This document shows positions 9,178 through 19,188 of a stretch of DNA of 64,000 nt, piece by piece. Below the pieces are notes generated by a model. That model searched no databases. It had not been told where the DNA came from and saw only the letters and a list, made by a program, of their open reading frames with translations. Origin of the DNA: Saccharomyces mikatae IFO 1815. Its lineage: Eukaryota > Ascomycota > Saccharomycetes > Saccharomycetales > Saccharomycetaceae. Numbering within the stretch: position 1 is the stretch's first letter; each line of letters starts with the position of its first letter. The stretch lies in contig NC_079257.1 of assembly GCF_947241705.1 (NCBI RefSeq), positions 558,001 through 622,000 on the forward strand, in the 5' to 3' direction. The translations under genes and the position numbers were made by a program.

Positions 9178-10419
9178 ATGGACACAAATTCTAAATTCAA
9201 AGTGCAGAGTGAACATAAAAAAATCCAGGCGAAATTTATTCATAATCATGGACAAAAGCCCTCCCTTATTCAAGTCACATCTCCAATGATTTCTAGTACT
9301 CTATTTCATGCGTATCCATTATTGTTACTAATCGATAATCTACTGGCTAATATAATGTGGTTATCTGACGATAAATGTTTGACATTTATCTATTTAGCGA
9401 GCGTGTGGTTAACCATAAATGTTTTTATCCCAAATGAAACGGAGGTAAATCATATTCTACCATATGCAAAGATTTTAAGATTATGGATAGGTATTATTAG
9501 CGGGGCATTTCTTTTTTTGTCATTCATGTATTATATTGTATCATTAATAAGCTCATTGGAAGACACCGAACCTCCTACGTTGGATGAAATTGTCGTGCTA
9601 CTAGAGTCTGTACTGGGTAAATTAGAAGTTCTAAAAAATGAACTGAATGTCTGGAAAAAACTAAAGCTTTCTATTAATGGAGTCAGTGAAAAGTGTTCCA
9701 ATAAGAGGTTATTTTGTAGATTATTTCTATTGGGTACAATTTCTCAAATTTTTATCATGAGATACATATCAGTGGGGGCCTATGTTAGATTCTTCATTAT
9801 TGCTGGGTTGGTATACCACTCGACTAGTGTTCAAGCGACTTTAAGGTTACTTTGGAGATTTACCCCTGTTAGAAATTTTTATCACTTGGGGTTTAAAAGT
9901 TTTACAACTTCGAATTGGTTACCAAATCGCTTAAATATGGAACAAATAATTTCTTTATCTCAAGAAGAAGCGATCACAGTACCGTTGGTAGACGTATTAC
10001 CTAGATTACTTCAAGACAGAGAAGGTGAGGATCACATCCGTATTTTACAACTTCTGCTTAATGAACAAAAAGATAACTTTGACAATCAAGACCTCAAAAT
10101 ATTGGAAATTGAGGTACAGGAAAATCAGAGAAAGTGGCATCGAAGTAAAAACTGGAGTACGCAATTACTACCCTATGAAAGGCAAAACTTTTCCATAGAA
10201 ATCAAGGATACTGATGGATCGTTTATCATGAAAAGCTGTTTGTCAACAAAGGAACTTGGTGAAGAAGATTTACCCGATAACTGGCGTTGGATTAACGACG
10301 ACTGGGATGAAACTGATTGGGTATATTCTGACTCAGTATGGAAAGAAATCGGGCAATATAGCTCTTCAGAATGTTTTACCAGGTCAAGGAGATGGACACG
10401 ACGCCTCTTTCATTTATGA
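9178..10419 (+). CDS. PEX32: PEX32, peroxisomal/ER membrane protein (Pex30 family)
   Basis: 413 residues from the ATG at 9178, the family length. The frame extends seven codons further only to a TTG at 9157, so I reject the longer form. The N-terminal half has several hydrophobic membrane segments (SSTLFHAYPLLLLIDNLLAN, then a 20-residue segment near residue 110, and further pairs near 190-230). The C-terminal NWRWINDDWDETDWVY is a dysferlin DysFC-type Trp-rich motif. Pex32 is known to act with Pex28, Pex30 and Pex31 at ER-peroxisome contacts that control peroxisome size and number. It converges on SSE2. Confidence 0.95.
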   Translation: MDTNSKFKVQSEHKKIQAKFIHNHGQKPSLIQVTSPMISSTLFHAYPLLLLIDNLLANIMWLSDDKCLTFIYLASVWLTINVFIPNETEVNHILPYAKILRLWIGIISGAFLFLSFMYYIVSLISSLEDTEPPTLDEIVVLLESVLGKLEVLKNELNVWKKLKLSINGVSEKCSNKRLFCRLFLLGTISQIFIMRYISVGAYVRFFIIAGLVYHSTSVQATLRLLWRFTPVRNFYHLGFKSFTTSNWLPNRLNMEQIISLSQEEAITVPLVDVLPRLLQDREGEDHIRILQLLLNEQKDNFDNQDLKILEIEVQENQRKWHRSKNWSTQLLPYERQNFSIEIKDTDGSFIMKSCLSTKELGEEDLPDNWRWINDDWDETDWVYSDSVWKEIGQYSSSECFTRSRRWTRRLFHL

Positions 10420-10708
10420 CAATATAGCTATGAGTCTCTAACATACATGTGTAATTGATTCAACCGACACTATATTAGATGAGCCCTCATATGTTAAAGC
10501 ACAAAACAAACAGCTAATAAAGTTACGTACATTTGGTTACGCTTGTTCATATAAATCATGAATTTTCTTAAATACTTTTATGTAGAATATTTATCGTTTT
10601 ATAAAGAGTTGAAATAGAGCAGTAATGTATAAAGGCATATAATGGAGCGGTAGTAGTTCAGTCTACAGATGCTAAAGGAGAAAACAATCCAAAACATAAG
10701 TATTTCTA

Positions 10709-12790
10709 TTAATCAAGGTCCATATTTTCATCATTGTCTTCATCGTCATCATCACTCACAGCTTCTGCTTTTCTTTGTTCGGCCAATTTTTCAGTGAGAT
10801 CATTCATTTGGGAAATTTCTTGATTCGCTCTCAGTGCCTGTCTTTTCTCTTCCTCATTTGCTAAATACCTGCCTCTGATAACGTTTCCTAACGATGCCAA
10901 TTCCTCATATTTGGCAATGTACTTTGCCTTAGTGGAATCTTCACCATCCTCGTATAACCAATCTTCAGTGTTAGTTAACATTTTCTTTAGTTTTTTCTTT
11001 TCTGCATCAGATGCAAAATCAGAATATTCGTCATCAAGTTTGGCACGAAGAGTATAAATATACTCTTCGAGAGTATTCTTGCGTTCCTCGGTTTCTGCGA
11101 CCAATTTATCTTGGTTTGTTAATTCATTCTCTTTTTCAATTAATTCATTCAGTTCAACTGGATTTAGCGCAAAGGTTTCCGCTGTCATGCCTAGCATATC
11201 CTTCTTGACTGTTTTAGTTACTTCCTTAAACTGGGGCTCAGTGTCTTCTGGTGCATCCTCCGGTAAAGGTACTGGCTCCTGAACCGTTATATCTTCTAGT
11301 GTGTAAGCGTTCTCGATAATATGCAAGCCGGAAGGGTCACACCTCAACTTCACCTTCACAGGAACAAAATTTTGACCTTTAGGAACATTAACTCCCGTAA
11401 ATTTCCACTTGGCAATAGTCGAAGATGTACCTTTTGGTAGTTTTGAAGGATCAGTGTATCTCGCTTCCATGTGGAAGTCGCCAGTACGATGTAAAGTGAT
11501 TAATTTTGTCGATGGATATGAAGAATTAGCAGGAAACACTTCCAAGTGATCCTCTTCTTCAGCCTGTTTATCCCAAGTGTAAGACACTGAATGCAGATCA
11601 ATATCTTCAAACTTGAATGGTCTCACCCTTAAAGTAGGTGAATGGATGGCACATATGAAAGCGGCTCCTTTAGCAACAGCTTCATCTTGGTTTAGAGTAG
11701 ACGACAAAGGTTTACCAAAAGCATCAGAAATGGACTTCTTCAAAATCGGAATACGTGTCGTGCCGCCAATTATTTCTACGAAGTCAATATCGTTGACGGT
11801 CAACTTAGCCTGAGATAAGGCATTGAATATCGGATCCGTCACACGTTCTAACAAAGGCTTTACTAATTCTTCCAGTTCTTCACGACTCAACTGAGAGGAA
11901 ACATCGATATCGTCCATAACAGATTCAACGGAGAAAGGGGCAGTAGTGTTAGCGGAAAGCACTTTTTTCAATTTTTCAGCAGCAATCAAGATCCTGTTGT
12001 AAGCTTTTGGGTTTTGCCTAATGTCAATCTTGTACTTATCCTTAAATTGATCAGCAAAATGTTCCGTGATTGCACGATCGAAATCCCTACCCCCAAAGTG
12101 TTTGTCATAAGCAGTACCCAGTACTTTCATTTCACCTTTGAGGAATGCTATGATAGAGCAGGTATAGGTAGAGTGCCCAATGTCCACGAAGCCAACAATT
12201 CTTGGCTTCTCTTCAGGACCAGGCAGATCATTCTTAAAAACACCATACGAAACTGCAGCTGCGGTAACATCATTAACGATTCTTACAGGATTTAATCCTG
12301 CAATTCTAGCAGCATCCGCAATGTTATAACGTTGTTCTTCAGAATACCATACAGGAACCGCAAGACAAACATCGGTAATTGATGATTTCGTTTCCTGCTG
12401 GACAGTATGCTTAACTTTATCGATGAGCATGGCAGTTAACTGGGTAGCTGAAAATATATGTGTTTTACCGCCGAACTTGACTTCAGCGCCAATTTTACCA
12501 TTTTTCATTTGCACCAACTTTGAAGTGAAAAACTTGCTCTCTATATCGAATTCAGGATCCTTGAACTTCAGACCAATGATTCTTTTTAGGTTTTCAACTG
12601 TGTTTTTAACATTCGACGTTTGTTTAGTCTTCCCAGATTCACCTAAATACCTGTTCCTAGGGCCAAAGCCAACCAAGGATGGTGTTGACCTGTTAGATAC
12701 CTCATTAACAACCACGTCAATACCCCTATTTCTAGCAACAGCCAGTACCGAATTATTGTTACCTAAATCCAAGCCAAATGGTGTGCTCAT
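10709..12790 (-). CDS. SSE2: SSE2, Hsp110-class nucleotide exchange factor
   Basis: 693 residues starting [13 protein letters not shown], the family start; the open frame runs 24 codons further up only to a GTG. The Hsp70-like ATPase domain shows DLGNNNSVL near the N-terminus, the VDIGHSTYT phosphate loop and [10 protein letters not shown]. The beta-sandwich and long acidic insertion typical of Hsp110 follow, then the C-terminal helical bundle and an acidic tail ending in MDLD. Sse2 is the stress-induced paralog of Sse1 and exchanges nucleotide on cytosolic Hsp70 (Ssa, Ssb). An HSE core lies about 217 bp upstream. Confidence 0.96.
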   Translation of the reverse strand: MSTPFGLDLGNNNSVLAVARNRGIDVVVNEVSNRSTPSLVGFGPRNRYLGESGKTKQTSNVKNTVENLKRIIGLKFKDPEFDIESKFFTSKLVQMKNGKIGAEVKFGGKTHIFSATQLTAMLIDKVKHTVQQETKSSITDVCLAVPVWYSEEQRYNIADAARIAGLNPVRIVNDVTAAAVSYGVFKNDLPGPEEKPRIVGFVDIGHSTYTCSIIAFLKGEMKVLGTAYDKHFGGRDFDRAITEHFADQFKDKYKIDIRQNPKAYNRILIAAEKLKKVLSANTTAPFSVESVMDDIDVSSQLSREELEELVKPLLERVTDPIFNALSQAKLTVNDIDFVEIIGGTTRIPILKKSISDAFGKPLSSTLNQDEAVAKGAAFICAIHSPTLRVRPFKFEDIDLHSVSYTWDKQAEEEDHLEVFPANSSYPSTKLITLHRTGDFHMEARYTDPSKLPKGTSSTIAKWKFTGVNVPKGQNFVPVKVKLRCDPSGLHIIENAYTLEDITVQEPVPLPEDAPEDTEPQFKEVTKTVKKDMLGMTAETFALNPVELNELIEKENELTNQDKLVAETEERKNTLEEYIYTLRAKLDDEYSDFASDAEKKKLKKMLTNTEDWLYEDGEDSTKAKYIAKYEELASLGNVIRGRYLANEEEKRQALRANQEISQMNDLTEKLAEQRKAEAVSDDDDEDNDENMDLD

Positions 12791-13124
12791 TTTATCAAAT
12801 TCTTTGTTTACGTCTATTATAAGCGAAAGGAAAAATAACTTTCTAAGTAATATCTCCGACACTTACTGAAATGTTACGTAAAATCAAGATCTTTAAAGGG
12901 TAAAGGAAATTTGCTGTGCATAAAAGTACCCTAATATATACCAATTCCTAAAGTGACTCCCAGTTATTGTTCCTTAAACTGTTCGTATATAATGATTTCA
13001 GAAAAGTTCTAGAAACATCCACAATTTTCAGGATGATTTACGTGTCTTGAAATAAAAGAACTCAATTTTGCCTTCCGTGCATTTTTTTTTTCTATCTATA
13101 ACTTCAGATCTTGCGAACACTGTC
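12791..13124 (-). promoter_or_regulatory. SSE2 promoter with heat-shock element
   Basis: 334 bp between the NPL4 stop and SSE2 ATG. TTCTAGAA at 13007-13014 is a perfect inverted HSE core (TTCnnGAA), and a further GAA at 13001-13003 forms a gapped third unit. This agrees with the known heat induction of SSE2 by Hsf1. Binding is inferred. Confidence 0.65.
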
Positions 13125-14867
13125 TTAGCCGCTTTCCTGAAGGATCATTACTAACGTTTGCCAACCGGCTGAGGAGACAAGTTTTAATAGCGATTCTTCC
13201 CATTCAGCTTTCACAGCAGACTCTACCAAGAGTTTCCATTCGTCTGATGAAAGTATTTGCAGGGTGTTTATATATAGTAGCAAGTGGAAGTTCGAGATCT
13301 TTTCATGCAAAAGATTGAAATCCCCGCTTGAAGCTGCATGATATAGATACTTCTTTAGTTCTTGATAATCTTGCGATTGTCCAACAGCTTGTCGATTGCT
13401 CCATGGAAATCCGGTGGATGTAATGAATTTGGTATTGCTTTCCGCATCGTCATTAGGAAAGCCATGAGTCAGTGTCACTAAGAGGTAATCTACCGGAAAT
13501 GCAGGTTTAGCATTCTCCTTTACTGTTATGCCATATTCGTTTGACTTCATATAAAATATTTCAGGTACATACCTTTCATCGGTAGTGTCATTGATATATG
13601 CCATTGAAGGAAATGTGGATCCACTGATCATATCCGCAGTTACCAACGCCTCAGCATCTGTGGACACCTGATAACTCGAAATGTCGATCTCCCCTTCCAA
13701 ATTTCCAGATATGACACAAGTGACAAACTTGGAAGAAAAAACTCCTTGTTCGCTATACTTGCTTATATTAGGATGCCTGGATTGATGCCTAGCGGCCATG
13801 ATAACTTCTAGTGATGAAAGGAAAAATGAATCCTTATGTCTTTTACAAAAAACAGATCCATTTCCAGCTCCTGCGTCAGATAGGTCTGTAAATATTAGCC
13901 CAATACGCGAAAGCCCCATTTCTCGGGCTTGCGTATCAATCTGTAACATCTCATTTTTAACCTGTTCAACGTCCATGGTCAACCCATCTTGCTCATCATG
14001 TTGAGGGGGCTCATATATCGCCTCTACAACGGCCTTTATACCTAGTGGAGTGTTATCGTATTTGGAATAAGATCCGTACATATAGCCAAATCTTTGCATG
14101 CCTGTGTACCTCCACGCCTGAATAAATTCATTGATGATATCACTTTTTTGGAATTCGACATGATCTACCATTCTAAATTCTTGCTGCTGTAAAGTGATTG
14201 CTGATGGCTGGCATTTAGAACATATTCCTCGAGGCCATGGTTCATGGCCATTGTGACAGCGCTTATTAATTCTGAAATCTGGTTCCGAGAGCGGGGCAAT
14301 GTAAGAACTGCCGTTCTCTTTCTTATTAGCATTCTCATTTAATTTCTTCAGATATGAGTGAAATGATATATGTTTGATTTTATTTTTTTCATGGTATTCT
14401 TTATCCCAAGGAGGTAAAGGTGAACAGTATTCGCACATACCTCTATCACCATGCTTGCAAAGTTTGGATTTTTTGCGAGGAATTAGGCCATTCTCCTTCT
14501 CCAGTTCCTCATCTACATCAAGTTCTTTGACTTTTAGAGGGCCACATCCGTGTTGCCTGTTGCTCCTGCTTCCTATGTCTACGGATCCGCTTCCAACAAC
14601 CACATCATCCGTCTCATTAATGGGCTTGTTCGAATAGTTAAGTAACAGCATGTCACCATGTTTTAACCCTAAATTTGCCACTGTCCGATTAGCTAGTTCA
14701 GAAACTGTATGGATATCTTGGTTGGGTTTCTCACAAACTGTGAATGTATCGACATCCGCATTGGAGTCTAGATTACCCAGCAACTTTTGAACAACTGTTC
14801 CAAAAAGATCGTTTTCTTGGCAAGAGACTCTGTGAATACCATTTTTAGATCTAAATCTAATAAGCAT
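13125..14867 (-). CDS. NPL4: NPL4, Cdc48 cofactor subunit
   Basis: 580 residues, the family length. The N-terminus (MLIRFRSKNGIHRV) is the ubiquitin-like UBX-type domain that binds Cdc48. Zinc-binding segments follow: LCKHGDRGMCEYCSP near residue 135-150 and RCHNGHEPWPRGICSKC near 205-220. An MPN-fold domain follows (VEFQKSDIINEFIQAWRYTG, about 235 on) without a JAMM metal motif, as in known Npl4. With Ufd1 it recruits polyubiquitinated substrates to Cdc48 for ER-associated degradation and OLE pathway activation. Divergent from SEC66. Confidence 0.97.
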   Translation of the reverse strand: MLIRFRSKNGIHRVSCQENDLFGTVVQKLLGNLDSNADVDTFTVCEKPNQDIHTVSELANRTVANLGLKHGDMLLLNYSNKPINETDDVVVGSGSVDIGSRSNRQHGCGPLKVKELDVDEELEKENGLIPRKKSKLCKHGDRGMCEYCSPLPPWDKEYHEKNKIKHISFHSYLKKLNENANKKENGSSYIAPLSEPDFRINKRCHNGHEPWPRGICSKCQPSAITLQQQEFRMVDHVEFQKSDIINEFIQAWRYTGMQRFGYMYGSYSKYDNTPLGIKAVVEAIYEPPQHDEQDGLTMDVEQVKNEMLQIDTQAREMGLSRIGLIFTDLSDAGAGNGSVFCKRHKDSFFLSSLEVIMAARHQSRHPNISKYSEQGVFSSKFVTCVISGNLEGEIDISSYQVSTDAEALVTADMISGSTFPSMAYINDTTDERYVPEIFYMKSNEYGITVKENAKPAFPVDYLLVTLTHGFPNDDAESNTKFITSTGFPWSNRQAVGQSQDYQELKKYLYHAASSGDFNLLHEKISNFHLLLYINTLQILSSDEWKLLVESAVKAEWEESLLKLVSSAGWQTLVMILQESG

Positions 14868-14944
14868 GCTTCACTTAGGTATATATGAGTGTATATTGTA
14901 CACCCTTCGGAAATTTTAGAAACTTTTTTCACCCTATTATTCAA

Positions 14945-15009
14945 TTTGCCACTCTTCGTTTTGCTTTATAAGGGCGTTCTTTAAAATGGTAAACGCCTCT
15001 CATTACCCG
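14945..15009. promoter_or_regulatory. NPL4/SEC66 divergent promoter: PACE-like and Reb1 sites
   Basis: TTTGCCACT at 14945-14953 reads AGTGGCAAA on the minus strand, one base from the Rpn4 PACE element GGTGGCAAA, about 80 bp upstream of NPL4. TTACCCG at 15003-15009 is an exact Reb1 core between the two genes. Proteasome-pathway genes often carry PACE sites; function here is inferred. Confidence 0.5.
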
Positions 15010-15151
15010 TCTTGATGCATCAAAAGTTTTAGGAACACGTCTTAAAGTTGAGATTATATGTGAAAAAAATGATGGAATTTTAACGAAATGGTTCATTTTG
15101 CCAAACACAAGTACAGAAAAGATATACGCATAACTAAACTGGGCCGCTAAT

Positions 15152-15772
15152 ATGTCAGAATATAATGATACTAAATTCTCTAAAAATGGAACTTTTTTTG
15201 AAACGGAGGAACCAATTGTAGAAACGAAATCAATCTCCGTTTACACTCCACTTATATATGTCTTTATTCTGATAGTGTCCCTTGTGATGTTCGCTTCAAA
15301 CTATAGGAAGAAGCAAGCCAAAAAAATCAGCGAACAACCATCCATATTTGATGAAAATGATGCTCATGATCTGTATTTTCAAATAAAGGAGATGAGCGAA
15401 AATGAAAAAATTCATGAGAAGGTCATGAAAGCCGCCTTATTAAACAGAGGTGCAGAATCTGTTAGACGATCTTTAAAATTGAAAGAGTTGGCTCCTCAAA
15501 TCAACCTTTTATATAAAAATGGTTCGATTGGGGAGGACTATTGGAAGAGATTTGAAACTGAAGTTAAATTGATTGAACTGGAATTTAAAGATGCTTTACA
15601 AGAAGCAGAAAGACTCCAACCAGGTTGGGTTCAACTATTCGTTATGGTTTGTAAAGAGATTTGCTTCAATCAAGCTCTCTCTAGACGTTACCAATCAATC
15701 TTAAAACGGAAAGAGGTCTGTATTGAGGAATGGGAGCTAAAAATAAACAACGACGGAAGATTGATCAACTAG
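15152..15772 (+). CDS. SEC66: SEC66 (SEC71), Sec63 complex subunit
   Basis: 206 residues. A short lumenal N-terminus is followed by one membrane segment (about residues 30-50, TPLIYVFILIVSLVMFAS), a positive-inside cluster NYRKKQAKK, and a cytosolic helical domain. This is the known type III topology of Sec66, part of the Sec62/63 complex for post-translational ER import. Divergent from NPL4 by 284 bp and convergent on SMY2 by 170 bp. Confidence 0.96.
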   Translation: MSEYNDTKFSKNGTFFETEEPIVETKSISVYTPLIYVFILIVSLVMFASNYRKKQAKKISEQPSIFDENDAHDLYFQIKEMSENEKIHEKVMKAALLNRGAESVRRSLKLKELAPQINLLYKNGSIGEDYWKRFETEVKLIELEFKDALQEAERLQPGWVQLFVMVCKEICFNQALSRRYQSILKRKEVCIEEWELKINNDGRLIN

Positions 15773-15942
15773 TGCTTGCATGTGTACAGCGATTTATATA
15801 TGCAAATCTGGGTACTTTTTTTAAAAATATGTATAAATTTTGTCATTATCTGCGTTGTAAAAATTATTTATAAAGTATATACAATAACAATAAATGATGA
15901 AGCAATATGCCATGAAAGAAATGACTCTAGAAAATTACTCCT

Positions 15943-18171
15943 TCAGTGTTTCCTACCCTTTTTCTTGCTAACCACTTGAAACTCCCAGTCATCGTCATCA
16001 TTACCTGAAAGAGCTAACGCTTCACTCCAACTTAACGGATCACTGCCTTGTTTTTCACATTCAGCACGTCTTCTAATGAATTCAGTAGCAAATCTCCTAC
16101 CATCCATAACGTCACTATTGGCATAAATCGTTTCCTGAATCAGCTCTTTGGATTCTGGTCCGGTAGGTAAACTCAATAGTAACTCTAAAACATTGTTATT
16201 TGTTATTCCGGAATTCAATTTCATTTGTGATTTGCACCACTTGATGAATTCCTGGCGGGGGGAAACAGAGTTCATACTGGCAAAGGTAGTTGTCATAGAA
16301 GCTGTGTTAGTTGTTACTGTTGCTGAAGGGTTTGAAACGGTATTGACCTTTGAGTAAGAAGGCACAGTAGTGCTAATGGGAGCTTTCGCTCTAGAAGTCA
16401 CCGTGGTCCAAGAAGATGTGGTAGTGGAGGCAGAGGTTGTTGATTTCATATGTTTGGAAGAGTTCTGAACTTTCTCCCAAAGTTTCTTCTGCTCTTCTAT
16501 GAAATTTGGATCTTCCAATTCCTTTAATGAAGATGTCTCTTTCATATCCTTTGAATCTTTTTGAAACTGTGATTTAATATCAATAGTTTGATCTGGTAGT
16601 GGTCGGGACTTATTGGCCCAGTTTAAAACGGACTTTAGTTGCTGCTTTTGCTTTTCTTCTGTAATAGTCCTTGGTAATGGACTCGAAGAATCTCCTTTCT
16701 TCTTATCAGTGGTAGTCGTACCATTTTTTAATGAATTTTCGATTGGAGTGCTGGTTTTTACTTTAAAGGCCCATGGTACTGAAGTAGCGTTTAAATTATT
16801 TAACGAGGGTAAATCCTTTGGTGATCTAAATTTATCTGATTGTACTTGTGTCTCCTTTGCTGTTTTTTCAGATTTTTTTTGCTTTTCTGTTTCAAAAATT
16901 TCTCTTTCTTTTTGTTTTTTCAATAATTCCTTTTGCCTTTTCAATAACTCTTCTTCTTGCTTGAATTTTTTCAACAAACGAGCTTCTTCCTTCTTTTTAC
17001 TTTCCTGGTTCCGTTTTTCTTGCTCTTCTAATAAAGCTTTCGCCATGGATTCAGCCTTTTCCTTTTTCTTCCTCTCAAGAATAGTGGCTGGTCTGTACTC
17101 CAGTGTCGAGGTTCCATTTGTTTGACCACTTGAGGATACTGGACCTAATTTAATATCAGCTCCTTCCGAGGGAGCACCTCCATTCATATCCCAAATATTT
17201 TCATGTGTTAATGGCTTAAAAATATCGTTTTCAGTGGTCTGAACAGTACCAGTGGTATTAATAACAGTATCGCTTGAATTTGGAGTCAGATTTAGGTTGA
17301 TGGGGTCGGAACTGGCTGGTTGAGTGTGCATTTTGTCAAAAGTAGTGAATGGATCAGTGTCATACTTCTGAAGTTTTGTCATCAATTCGCCCAAAGTGAT
17401 GAACACATCGTTTATTCCCAGTGTCTCTGGAGTACTGCCCAATCTTGAAATCTGAAGAGTTGAAGCAAAATAACCACCAATATACCACTGCGACATCAGT
17501 TGGGAAGGGAAAGGACCATGTATTTGCCCCTGGGTGTCTATGTATCTCCAACTGGACTCCACCGAAACTGGCGCTAAAAGGTGTGAAATACCATTCACGC
17601 TTGAATCTGGGGGAATATCACACGAAGGGAACAAGCTCGCGTGAGATTGAACAAGAGTTGGTGTTCCCAATGGAGTTATATCGGCCGCTAATGAAGGCGT
17701 ACTCAGATTCATGCCAAGATTAGCAGCATAACTGAAGGAGGAGGTAGACTCGTTCCTTTGCAGTAGTGGATGTTGCTGAACAGGCGTATTAACCCGCGAT
17801 TCCGGATGATCACCATGCCAGAACGAGGATCCTATAACCCCTGAGCTTTGAGGAATGAACGGCTCCTTGACTGAAGTAAACGGCGAGGCCGCACGCTGTA
17901 TTCCGATAGAATCTATTAAGGAGGACGTCCTACTAAGTGGATGTCGGCTTCCTAGAAGAGGTGTATTCGACCTAAAGGTAGATCCAGGAACAGCGTTCAC
18001 CGCCGCACCAATAGCACCATTAGTATTGCCATTAACACTAGGTTGAAAGGACTCCATAGTGGTAAATGTACAGTCAGTGCCGTTATTCTCTGTGTCGGCA
18101 GAGTCCAGTTTCAAGTCCTTAAACTGTTCATCAAAGGAGCCAAATAATCTTTGAGAATCTGGTACTGTCAT
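15943..18171 (-). CDS. SMY2: SMY2, GYF-domain protein
   Basis: 742 residues (740 in S. cerevisiae as I recall). The GYF domain spans about residues 205-262 and contains WRYIDTQGQIHGPF and the QWYIGGYF segment, which binds proline-rich PPGF-type ligands. A Lys/Glu-rich coiled coil runs about 360-450, and a conserved C-terminal domain ends in basic KKKGRKH. Smy2 was found as a suppressor of myo2-66 and is linked to COPII transport and mRNP proteins such as Eap1 and Msl5. Linker regions are clearly diverged from the S. cerevisiae sequence I remember, while GYF and C-terminus are nearly unchanged. Confidence 0.95.
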   Translation of the reverse strand: MTVPDSQRLFGSFDEQFKDLKLDSADTENNGTDCTFTTMESFQPSVNGNTNGAIGAAVNAVPGSTFRSNTPLLGSRHPLSRTSSLIDSIGIQRAASPFTSVKEPFIPQSSGVIGSSFWHGDHPESRVNTPVQQHPLLQRNESTSSFSYAANLGMNLSTPSLAADITPLGTPTLVQSHASLFPSCDIPPDSSVNGISHLLAPVSVESSWRYIDTQGQIHGPFPSQLMSQWYIGGYFASTLQISRLGSTPETLGINDVFITLGELMTKLQKYDTDPFTTFDKMHTQPASSDPINLNLTPNSSDTVINTTGTVQTTENDIFKPLTHENIWDMNGGAPSEGADIKLGPVSSSGQTNGTSTLEYRPATILERKKKEKAESMAKALLEEQEKRNQESKKKEEARLLKKFKQEEELLKRQKELLKKQKEREIFETEKQKKSEKTAKETQVQSDKFRSPKDLPSLNNLNATSVPWAFKVKTSTPIENSLKNGTTTTDKKKGDSSSPLPRTITEEKQKQQLKSVLNWANKSRPLPDQTIDIKSQFQKDSKDMKETSSLKELEDPNFIEEQKKLWEKVQNSSKHMKSTTSASTTTSSWTTVTSRAKAPISTTVPSYSKVNTVSNPSATVTTNTASMTTTFASMNSVSPRQEFIKWCKSQMKLNSGITNNNVLELLLSLPTGPESKELIQETIYANSDVMDGRRFATEFIRRRAECEKQGSDPLSWSEALALSGNDDDDWEFQVVSKKKGRKH

Positions 18172-18509
18172 TATTGATGTGGAGTAAGAGTTTGATTATA
18201 TAAAGGCAAAAGGAAGATAAAAGCTCAAGGCTTACGAATGGAAATGATGAACTCGGAGAAGTCGGTGTACTGCGTGAAAGAGTTTGTAATATTGTGAAAA
18301 CTTTCATGAAGTCTATCAAATCAAATCAATCTATAAGTGAAAAAATGAAAAATTTTTTTTCAGTGCGACTGAAAAAAAGCATCGGGTAATTGCAAACTAC
18401 TATAGGACAATAAAAATGAGTAACATGACTATGTAGCATAAGTAATACGGTACTAATCTAATCTTTTGAAAAGTTTACTTAATAGATGTATAATTAAATC
18501 GGCAACAAC
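18172..18509 (-). promoter_or_regulatory. SMY2 upstream region with Reb1 site
   Basis: 338 bp between the UMP1 stop and SMY2 start. CGGGTAA at 18383-18389 is an exact Reb1 core on the minus strand, next to A- and T-tracts at about 18345-18378. No gene seen. Confidence 0.5.
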
Positions 18510-18956
18510 CTAAATTCCTAATTGCTTCTCAATTTTGCTATGAATGTCATCGCCTACCATGGTGCTGGACTGTAAACCGGTGCCAGGGTAGACGTCCTCC
18601 CAGTCAATGCTGCACTCTTTGTTCAGTAATATGTCACGGTGCATGCTACCGCTCGTTGAGAGAGGGTTGAAGTCGGTGCGATTAACAATTTCCATTTCCA
18701 TCGTCCTTTTCATAGGCTCGGCAATGCCGAATATCTGTCGATACTGTTCCATTTGTCTTTGACGTTGTGTAGTTTCCCAATGCTTCAACTTTGACTCCAA
18801 AGGGTGTCTGTCATTTAGTTGTGTGGAAAGAGGCACTGCACCACCTTCTTGCTGGCGTAATGTGTCTGGCAAGGAGGGCACCGCAGACGAGAGAGCGCTT
18901 TTGTCTTGATCTGTGGAGACTTGGGATTTAAAGTTGCCTTCTGGAACGATATTCAT
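18510..18956 (-). CDS. UMP1: UMP1, 20S proteasome assembly chaperone
   Basis: 148 residues from MNIVPEGNFK, the family start; an upstream in-frame stretch (39 codons, other Met codons) is not part of known Ump1. The protein is small and largely disordered at its N-terminus, then carries the conserved UMP1 core (HPLESKLKHWETTQRQRQ, GIAEPMKRTMEMEIV). Ump1 is enclosed in half-proteasomes, checks dimerisation and is the first substrate of the finished 20S particle. A PACE-like element lies about 100 bp upstream. Confidence 0.95.
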   Translation of the reverse strand: MNIVPEGNFKSQVSTDQDKSALSSAVPSLPDTLRQQEGGAVPLSTQLNDRHPLESKLKHWETTQRQRQMEQYRQIFGIAEPMKRTMEMEIVNRTDFNPLSTSGSMHRDILLNKECSIDWEDVYPGTGLQSSTMVGDDIHSKIEKQLGI

Positions 18957-19054
18957 GATTAGTGATCGGGCTATTCGTATTCTTGTCTTAACAATGTTCA
19001 ATCCCCTCGACTGCGAAACTACACAACTCATTTTAATAGACCCCAGTGGATAAA

Positions 19055-19063
19055 ATTGCCACC
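19055..19063 (-). promoter_or_regulatory. PACE-like Rpn4 site upstream of UMP1
   Basis: ATTGCCACC reads GGTGGCAAT on the UMP1 strand, matching PACE (GGTGGCAAA) in eight of nine positions, about 100 bp from the ATG. Rpn4 control of proteasome genes including UMP1 is established; this site assignment is by motif. Confidence 0.65.
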
Positions 19064-19188
19064 GTATGGTCACCCGGAGAGGGTAAAAAAAGCAAGGCTA
19101 TTAATAAGAGTTGACGCATTGCCCGTGGTAGACACTCGAGGGTTAAGAATTTCAAGATCATTACTGTGAGTGGCCATTGTATGTTCAT

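Noticed and set aside
12791-12862. 24-residue N-extension of SSE2
   Set aside because: It would need a GTG start and is absent from the Hsp110 family.
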